DNA of 36,156 bases, from contig DFGI01000089.1 in the NCBI GenBank assembly GCA_002371705.1, forward strand, positions 1 to 36,156. The letters run 5' to 3'. The DNA is from Bacteroidales bacterium UBA3754 (lineage in GTDB: Bacteria; Bacteroidota; Bacteroidia; Bacteroidales; UBA1715). The notes under the pieces are model-generated. The model had not been told where the DNA came from. It saw only the letters and a list, made by a program, of their open reading frames with translations, and made no database searches. Made by a program: the position numbers and the translations under genes. Every line of letters starts with the position of its first letter. The stretch's first letter is position 1. This document shows, one piece after another, positions 1 to 9,500 of this stretch.

Positions 1-71
1 TCGTATGGAATAGATTATCGTTACAAGGCACCAACGCCTTTTACGTTTCACTCCGTTGATTTTCTAAACGC

Positions 72-255
72 CTCTCGGCTCAGTCGGAACGTCGTGCTAA
101 CAAAGATTTTCTTTTAGTGACATAGTGTATTAATCTTCATTTAACGATGATGGTTCGCCTTCGCAGATGAGCGTTAAGAAAATCTTTGAACGGAACGTTA
201 AGAACTCTCGGCTTGGCGGCGTGGGGTTGTGTGGGGGCGCCATCCCCGAGAGTTT
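72..255. repeat. Cluster of short direct and inverted repeats
   Basis: CTCTCGGCT occurs at 72-80 and 205-213. CGGAACGT occurs at 85-92 and 191-198, so the two motifs appear in swapped order. CGTTAAGAA occurs at 172-180 and 196-204. CAAAGATTTTCTT (101-113) is the exact reverse complement of 176-188. AACTCTCGG (203-211) is the exact reverse complement of 246-254. The pattern suggests a decayed or shuffled palindromic element rather than coding sequence; its identity is unknown. Confidence 0.6.
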
Positions 256-306
256 AGTGGAGTGAGAAGATTTTTAGCGAAGATGCGGCGGCGACGGCAT
301 TCTTTG

Positions 307-338
307 GTTACTTTCTGTTGCTGAAGACAGAATGTAAC
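307..338. repeat. Inverted repeat with 12-bp arms
   Basis: GTTACTTTCTGT (307-318) pairs with ACAGAATGTAAC (327-338) across an 8-nt loop with one mismatch. The flanks TTCTTT on the left and AAAAGAA on the right extend the symmetry loosely outward. It could be a REP-like palindrome or a remnant of a small mobile element. No T-tract follows, so it does not look like a terminator. Confidence 0.55.
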
Positions 339-424
339 AGAAAAGAATTTGTATTCTAATAATTGCGATTAGTTCACGCCTAAGTAGATAATTCAGAAAA
401 AAATCACAAAAAAAACGTAATAGT

Positions 425-457
425 GAAAAAAAGTTGCACTTCGTGTAACTTTTTTTC
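425..457. repeat. Perfect 15-bp hairpin with A-tract and T-tract arms
   Basis: GAAAAAAAGTTGCAC (425-439) pairs along its full length with GTGTAACTTTTTTTC (443-457), with a TTC loop and a single G-U pair. An A-tract on one arm and a T-tract on the other is what a bidirectional intrinsic terminator looks like. However, it lies directly against the -7 element of the next gene and covers its likely -33 region, so it may instead be an operator. The sequence does not decide between these. Confidence 0.65.
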
Positions 458-467
458 TTTACTTTGC
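434..467 (+). promoter_or_regulatory. Bacteroidota-type promoter of the giant surface-protein gene
   Basis: TACTTTGC at 460-467 fits the -7 consensus TAnnTTTG. A TTG at 434-436 could serve as the -33 element, with a slightly long 23-nt spacing. It lies inside the 425-457 hairpin. Transcription would begin near 473, giving a leader of about 40 nt. Confidence 0.55.
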
Positions 468-515
468 GTCTTAAAATAGAAAAATAGTATAGAAACTCAA
501 AACATCTCTATAGTT

Positions 516-3500
516 ATGAAACGTTTAGTTTTATTTTTGGCTTGTACGCTAACGCTCGCAGCGAGTAGTTTTGCGCAGAAGGAATTAACCATTTCTGGTG
601 GTAACACTGTTTCTGCAATGGTTTGTGAAAACAGTGTGCTCTATGTGTGGGGTATCAATACCAAGGGACAGCTTGGTTTGGGACACAAGAATGCGGTGAA
701 TAAACCTACTGAAGTAACATTCTTCTCCCAAGAGGGATTGTATATCCAGCAGGTAAACTGTGGTTCAGGTGCTCACTTTGTTGCGTTGGACTGTAGTGGC
801 AAGGTATGGTGTTGGGGTAACAATAGTTTGGGACAATGCGGTACGGGTAATATACCGAATTCCGATGGCGTTGTTCAGGAAACTCCTGTTCAAGTGAAAA
901 TTGGAACAAGCCCGTTGGCTGGTACCGAGTACGAATGTGACGGTTATTTGTGTAATGTTGATGTGGTGTATGCAGGTAACAACAACACATTTGCTATTTT
1001 GGGCGATGGTCAGTATAAGGGATGTTTAGTTGGTTGGGGCGGAAATAGTAAAGGTTTTGACGGTCAGGGATATGATGATGCATACGGTCAGTTAGGTTGT
1101 GGAAATCAAATAAATCAGCCATATCCTGTGTTTGTGCAGACTCCGAACAAGAAACCATTGCAAGGTGTTATTCAAATCTATGCCGGTGATAACTGTGCGT
1201 ATGCCTTGGTTGACCCTGATGGTGATGGTGTAGGTACTGTTTATTCGTGGGGACACGAACATGGTGAAGGTCAGTTGGGACGTGCTCAAACAGGTGGAGC
1301 TGGTTCTCCAGGTAAGAAAACAGACCCTTATGCTCGTCCAGTAGCACATGCTGATGGTTCACCACTTGACAACATTACGTTCTTAGGTTGTGGTGATGGT
1401 GAAGGCTATGGTTTGGATGTTGATGGATATATTTGGGCATGGGGTAATGGTGCATGGAATAATGCCGCTGGTGTGCTTGATGCAAATTATTCTTGGTATT
1501 CGGATGGTGCAAGTTATTCAACACCACTTCGTGTTCGTAAAGGTTTAACAACAGGTGCAAGTAACGATGGTACGTATTTGCTTGCGAAATGGGTTGCTGG
1601 AGGGCAAGGTTATGGTATGGCTATTACTGCTGACAACAAGCCTGTTGCTTGGGGTGGCGGTGGCTGTGGAGACGGTGGTGGTGGTGCTACGGGCTCAAAA
1701 ATCGGACAATCGGCTGATAAAGCAGGAGCTGAGTATATCAAATATTCCTCAACAGGTGTTCATAATAATGTAGTCCTTATCAACCGTGGTGATACATGGG
1801 GATTCTATGGATTGGATAATGGTGATATTTATGCGTGGGGGTGCAACGATTATGGCCAGTTGGGTATTGGTAGTACGCAGTCGAAGAATGTGGCTACAAA
1901 AATCAATCCTCCTGCAAACTGTAATCCTCGTGAACCGAACCCAACTGTTGATTTGACACCAGGTGATATGACAGTTTGTGCGTCTGCTTTTAATGGTCAA
2001 GAATTGAATTCGGGATTCCTTATTGATGCTAAATTAGCTTCACACTACAAGATTACTTGGTATAAAGATGGAGAAGTTATTACTTCGGCAAGTGGTTTGA
2101 TTTCTGCAAAGGGAACCAAATATAAAGCTACGGAGCCAGGTACGTATAAGGTAATGATAGAACACGTTGAAAGTGGTACTGGTTCTGGTTGTGTGAAATA
2201 CGACCCTGCTATTGCAGAAATGACAATTGCGGCATATCCTCAAACATTTACTGTGCCCGATGAAATTATTTATTGTGCGGAAAAAGGCGAGATTCCTCAA
2301 ATTGGAGTAACGACCACAAACAATCGTGCTATATATTCTTGGTATGCTTCGGAATCAGCAAGAACTCCAATTGCCACTACGGTTGGTAGCGAGACAAAAG
2401 AGGCTGATTTCTCATCTATTACATTGAATAATGGTAAAGGATATGTGTATGTGGAAGAAACATCTTCGTCAAGTGGAACATTCATTCCTCAAAGAACCAT
2501 GCAATGGACTTCGAATGCCGATTATATGAATGCTGGTACATTTAATAATATGTATGCAACAGGTTTCACAGTAAAAGAACCTGTAACAATCACGGCGTGC
2601 GATTTCAATGTAAATGCATGGGTTTACAATACTGGAACCGAAGGTATTGGTACTGTAACTTTCACTATTTACGGTTCTACATATAATAATGGTGGTTATA
2701 TCGCAAATACATCAGCACGTAAAGGAACATTGACAGCTAAATGTTCTGTAACGGGAACAAACCAGAATGCATTTAACGTTTATACGGCTGAGGGTTCTGT
2801 AACTCTTGACCCAGGTCTGTATTTTATAACAATGACACAATATGCAAAATCTGGTGCGGATATGGGATTTAAGGTGGGACGTGGCTCGTCGAATATTTCA
2901 ACAAATACTGTTGACGATGCGACAGGAAATATCCTACAATATACTACAATGGCAAATGGAAACAATCCAAATCAACAAGGATGCGGTGGTCATGCGTTTA
3001 ATATAAAATTCCAAACGAAACAAGGTTTCTGCGACCGTATAAAGATTCCTATTTCTGAGGAATGTCCGTGTACGCAGCCAAAGGCGGTAACTATTACTTC
3101 AGCTGATGCTGACGGCTATTTGTGCCCGGGTGACAAATCAATGTTGACGCCAACAGCTCAAGCAAATGCAAGAGATTTTACCTATACATGGTATAAAGGT
3201 TCGGAAGCTGATGCGAATATCGTAGCTGGTCCTTCAAAAACAGACCAACTTACTTTCGAAGCAGACGAAGCTGATACATATATAGTAAAGGTTGTTGATG
3301 CATTGATGCCAAACTCAAAATGTAAGGCAACTGCAACAGTAACTTTGAATGCAGCCGACAATCCAACTGTGAAATTAGGTAAAGGTGCAGATTACTGCGT
3401 GGGCGACAATGTTGATGACATTACTCTTACGTTTACGGGTAATGCTCCATTTGAATATAGTTACACCGAAAATGGCGGAACTGCTAATTCGGCAACTGCT

Positions 3501-6500
3501 AATGGTACTTCCGCAACTATCACTCCGAAGAATGTGGTTTCTCCAAATTCCGCATATACTACGTATGAATATGCAATCGCTTCGTTGAGCGATAAATATT
3601 GTCCAGCGGTAGCTTCAGGTTATGCAGGAAGTTCAACGGTGACTATCGTCGCCATTCCTTCAGCAACAATCGATGCTTCTGAAGAATCAGTCTGCGAACC
3701 AAACACAATCACATTGACAGGTAGTTCTGACATTTCTGCCGCTACATTAGCGTGGGGTGGTGATGGCTCAGGTTCTGCTGCTACACAAACTGCAAGTGGC
3801 GCAAAAGTTTACAATTATACGTTGACAGCAACAAACCAGGCAGGAACAAAGAGCTGCGTGAGCGAAGTCGCTGAAAAGAGCGTTACAATCTTTGCAAAAC
3901 CAACAGTAACGGTTGCTGCTCCTGTAACACAAATTTGTGCAGGCAATGATTTGACGGTTGACGCAACTGCAAAGGTTGGCAACACAACCGCTACTGGTGG
4001 TGAATATGCTTGGAATGGTGCCACAGGCGATGGCAGCTCGGTATCGCTTACAAAAGATGCAACATGGCCAAATCCAGAAACAGTAGATGTTTCGGTAGTT
4101 TACACAAGCGAGGATGGTTGCGTTTCTGAAGAATCAAATAAGGTAACGTTGACATTCGATCCAAAACCAGATGCTCCTGTTGCTGTGCCAACAATTTCAT
4201 ACTGTACAACAGCTGATCCATCAACTGTGAAACCTTTGGAGGTAACTATTGCGAATGGCGCAACTGCAACGTGGTACTTGCCAAATGGTAGTACGTCAGC
4301 AACAGCTCCAACGCCAAGTATTGCTTCAGCTGGTGAAACTGAATATTTTGTAACACAAACAAAAGCTGGTTGCGAAAGTGATAAAACAAAAATCACCGTT
4401 GTTGTAAATGCTGAATTGCAACCTTCATTCATTATGTCGGATGAAGAGATTTGTGAAAACTCTTCGGCAACTCTAACGCTTGGACAAGCTGATACCTATA
4501 CATCAATTGAATGGACAGGTGACGCAACACAGTATTTCAATGCGACAAAAATTGCCAATCCAACATTCTCAGGTGCTGATGTAACAGCAAGTCAAACATA
4601 TCCGTTCTCGGTAAAAGTTGCTGATAAGAATGGTTGTACGGGACATGTTGAAGGTGAAATAACTGTTCATCCGGTTCCAACAGCAACGTTGGCTACTCCA
4701 AATAATGAACATTGTATCACTGAAACAACGGCACAGGTTATCACAGCAACCGTTGAACCTTCGATGGCTGGTACTGGAACGTGGTCAACGAATGTGGTAA
4801 AAACAGGAGAAACAACAGCTACGTTCACTCCAAGTGATAATGAAGCAGGTTCTTATACTGTAACGTATGATTTTGAAAGTGATAAGGGTTGTAAAACAGA
4901 AAGAACCGCAGAACAAATTATGATTGTGAATGCATTGCCAACGCCTTCGTTCACATTGAGTAACACAAGCGTCTGCGTAAGCGGTAATAACAGCGACCCA
5001 ATCACGGTTACAAAAACAAACCCAACAACGGGTACGTTTGAATATTCTATTGATAAAGGTTCAATAGCCGACAATGGCACATTTACTCCAACTGAAGGAA
5101 GCGAAGGTGTTTATACGGTTACGTTGACTTATACAGACGCAAAAGGTTGTGTGCAAACTACAACAAATTCATTTGTGGTTCACGCATTGCCAACAGTTGA
5201 GATCAATCCGATTACTAAGGATGAAATTTGCTACAATAGCGCTGCTGTTGATTTAACCACTACGGTATATTCAACCGACGAAGAAGGTCAATTAACTTCA
5301 ACACCTGCGACTGGCGGAACAGAAGTTTGGGCGGGAGCTATTTCTTCGAAAACGTTCGATCCAAGCCGACTTGCTGTAGGCGAAAACCAAATGACATACA
5401 CTTATACTGATGCGTATAAATGTCAAAATGTTGATGATTATACAATTACTATTAAGAAACCTAAGATTCCAACAGCTGGAGCTGATGTAAACGAAATGGT
5501 TAACTCGTTACACGTATTGGAAGGTGATGAAACATTAACAGCTTCGTCAAACGAAAATACCGATGGAACTGGTTTGCAATGGATGCCATATACAGGAGGC
5601 AGCGTTCTTCAGGATGGAGGAACATCATTCGTTGTTGCTGATGTGAAAAATGCGAAAACTGGTAATGATGACGCATTGGTTGGTTCATATCCATTTGCTG
5701 TTCGTCAGATGATTCCTGTTGCTGATAAAGGTTGTTACAGTGATAGTGTGATTGTTACATTAAATGTGTCAAAATGTAATGCTATGGCTCCATCGGTTAA
5801 TTTTGCCGATAGATATATCTGTGAATCGGAAACAGAAAGCAACATCGCAAATAATTTCTTGGAAGGTACACGTACCGAAGGCGACAATCCTCCTGCTGAC
5901 TATCGTATTGCATGGTTGACTGAAAACCCAGTAGGTAAGAATGCCAGCCAAGTTAGCTCTATGGGATGGGAGATTTCTGGTTCTTCGGTTAATGCGCCAG
6001 GTGCAGCCGCTGTTCCATACAAACCAACAAAAGAAACAAAAGACTACTATGTTGCAGAATACTCAATCGACGAAGATTGTTGGTCGGTAGGTACAAAGGT
6101 TACTGTACACGTGGTTCCAAATCCAGTGGTAACGGTTACTTCAGAACCAAATGTTTGTAAAATAGGCAATGAGGCTATTCAAGTTTCTATTTCGCCAGTA
6201 GCCACAGCACCTGCGGTTGGTAGCTTGACGGCAAGTTCTGGAAGTTTAAATGGAACAACTTGGACTCCTGGTGATTATGACGGGGATAATCTTCCTGTTG
6301 AATTTACATACACTTATACTACAGAACCATATTCCGATGGTGTAACTTGTAGTAGTACTGAAAAATCAAATACGGTGGCTCACTTTATGAAAGCCCCAGA
6401 TTCACAGGAATATACGTGGTTGATTAATGACATTGCTAATATTCCTAATGACTATGTGAAAGGTGAATTATCGTCAACTGGAGAAACAATGAAGTGGTAT

Positions 6501-9500
6501 GCTGATGAGTTGATGAACTCAAAATTGAATGAAGGTACTACTCTTACGTTGAATAAAGATGATTTGCAGGCTCAGGCAAATGGTCAGCTTACGCTTACCG
6601 AAGTATTCTGGATTAATCAAGTTGATGCATTCGGTTGCGAAAGTGCTCCTGCTGATGTAGTGTTGCGATTGGTTGACTGTCCTTGGGAAGCACCAAAAAT
6701 CGACCCTGTTGCTGCTTGTTTGGGCAAACCGCTTGATAATTTGAGTGCAGAAGAAGGTGCTTCTGTTGCATTACGTGCCGAAAACGGTGTTACAAAATGG
6801 ATTTGGTACAAAGAAGGTGTGAAAATGACAGAAAGTGCATCGTCGTTGGCAATTCCAAATATTGTAAGTAATGATGTGGCAGGCGTTACTAATTTCGAAG
6901 TTCAATACGAAGCTGTTGAATCTCAAAGTAAGAAAGCTTGTTTGAGTCCAAAATCATCAGTTACTGTAACGGTTTATCCGTTGCCTGTAATTGAACTTGA
7001 AGAAAAGGAAACTGCTTGCTACAGCACCGAAGAAGTTTTGATTACGGTGAACGCAAGCTCTGAAAATGGAACTGGTATTGGTGAGTGGGCTATTGAAGGT
7101 GACGCTTCAGCTTTGAAGGCTAACTCAAATTCGGCTGTGTTCTATCCTCAAGCAAATGGCACAAAATCAGGTGACTATAAAGTAACATATACATATACTG
7201 ATGAAAAATCATGTCAGTCGTCGAAAACTCACGACATAGAAGTGATTTACTTGCCAGCTCCTGAAACCACAAGTTTCTACGCAATTGTAACACAAGCAAA
7301 TCCTGTGGAAATAGGTGCTGTTAAAACTGATGGCGATGGCATTGCGTGGTACGAATATGCAGCATCAACCGACGAGGAAGATAAGTTGGCATTTACGGCT
7401 GGTTCAACGGCTAATAAGTATCAAACCAATGATTCGCCAAATGTGTTGGCTAACAAAAAATACTACGCTCGCCAATACAAGGCTGGAACAAACAACAGCG
7501 CTATGGTTTGCTATAGTGAACCAACGCCAGCCGAAGTGGTAATCAAGATTTGTCCAGTACCTCATGTTGAAATTGCAAATGTTGATTCCTGCGTATATAA
7601 CGGCAATCCAACGTTGACGGCAATTCCAGGCGAATGGATGGATAAAGATAATGCTCGTAATATTGCAAAAACAACCTACCGTTTCTATGAAAGTGCAAAT
7701 GGTAAGGATTACACTACATTCGTAAATGGTACGACAAATACAGAAACAGGAAATGGAACATATACTCCAAATCTTGCTCCAGACAGCGATCCTTCACATG
7801 CAGGATTCTACTATTACTTTGTATCGGAATGGAACGACGAGCCTTATACGAACTTGACTCACCCAGAAGGTTGCGAAAGCTCGCCAGTTAAAGTTGCTGT
7901 AAATATGAAAGCTACTACATCTCCAAAGATTCTTGCTGTAACCGCGCCAGCTATTTGCGATGGCGACGAAAATCCACAGTTTAGAATTGCAAGCGAAGAT
8001 GCTACATCACGTATCTATTGGTTTGAATATGCTGACGACAGCGAAGTTGCTACACCAAACGATGGTAGCAAAATCGATACGTTGTCGGCTTACGGCAAGG
8101 GTGCTACATACCAGCCAATCAATGCAATTGTTGGAACCAATAAGGTATATGCGGCTCAATATATTGGAGGATGTTTCAGTCCGCTTACATACGAGACATT
8201 CGAGGTAAAACCAAATCCTGCTGCTCCGGATTCTATTCCAAACAAGATTTGTTACCAAGAAGCAAGCAACGACAATCGTGTGATTGAGGCTGTTGGTAGC
8301 GAAACAGAGGAATACAGCATTACTTGGTTCTCTGATGCAAGAAAATCGAAAACATTGAAGGTGAACAGCAATACATATCAACCTGCTGATACAACAGTTG
8401 GTGTATATCTGTACTACGCAATGCAGACAGTAAATGGCTGTAATAGTCCATTGACTCCGATTTCATTCGAAGTGAAACCGCTGCCATTCGCTCCAAGAAT
8501 TTCACCACAAGATCGTTTGTGTACGTATGATGAGGCTCCAATCCTTCACGCCGAAGGTACCGACATCACTTGGTATGCTTCAGATAAGGTTACTAAACTG
8601 AATGAAGGCGAGCCAAACAATGACTATCAAACTGTTGACATTACCGCAGGTAAGAAACAATATTATGCTACTCAAACAGTTAATGGTTGTGAAGGTCCTG
8701 CAGGTTACATAACGTATATGGTCAACAAACAACCTGAAAAACCAAATGTATTGGGTGGTAATATGTGTCAAGGTGATACTGCGAATGTTCCAATTTTGTC
8801 AACTGACTTGTTGTTGGATAAATGGTATGCCGATGAAGATTTGACAATGCCGATTGCATCAGGTTATACCTATGAACCAGAAGTTGGTGTGAACGAATTT
8901 GGAAACAAATTGTATTACGTCATCCGCGAGCAAAATGGTTGCTTCAGTGAGGTTGCAATTGACACCTTGTTTATCATCAAACATCCTGTGATTACGATCG
9001 ACGAAGATAGAACGATTTGTGTGTATGATACAATTCAATCTATCCAAGTACAAACATTTGAACCAGAATTAACAGATCGTTCGTCAGTGGTTTGGAGGGT
9101 TCGTAATGGAAAAGTTTCTAAATTCGTAGAAGAAGATTCTGAAGAACATTCAATTACTCCTGTTGATGAAATCAACACCGCTGGTGAATACGAAGTATTT
9201 GCGTCGTACCGATATGTATATGACAATATTTTCTGTACAAGCGATGAGGTTTCAATGAATGTATCGGTTAAAGAACGTGCTCGTAAGCCAATTGTGTTCA
9301 CAACAACAATTTGTGCTGGCGAAAATATTGAGCAACTTCGTTCTTTGGGTAGCCCATACACTACGTGGATAAGCATTGGCGACGAAAACAGAAGAACATT
9401 GCCTTTGGAATACCACGGTCAATCGTATAAATTCCAACCAGGACAATCGTTGGATACAGGTATCTACCATTATGTTGTATATGATATGAATATGTACGAC

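Larger units (their letters stand above)
1..515. other. Non-coding, repeat-rich region before the giant surface-protein gene
   Basis: No convincing gene is seen in these 515 bases. One frame is open from the left edge to a stop at 115-117, but its 38 codons resemble no family I know; the tail of an upstream gene cannot be excluded. The stretch from about 60 to 345 is richer in G and C than its surroundings and is full of short direct and inverted repeats, listed separately. From about 350 to 515 it becomes AT-rich and carries a long hairpin and the promoter of the next gene. Confidence 0.7.

Noticed and set aside
1..117. Open frame from the left edge ending at a TAG at 115-117
   Set aside because: Only 38 codons, no recognisable motif, and it runs into a repeat-rich region. 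A gene tail cannot be excluded but is not supported.
8007..8381. Minus-strand open frame of 124 codons inside the giant gene
   Set aside because: It lies wholly opposite a well-supported coding region, is rich in Cys/Arg/Ile typical of antisense reading, and has no promoter or domain.
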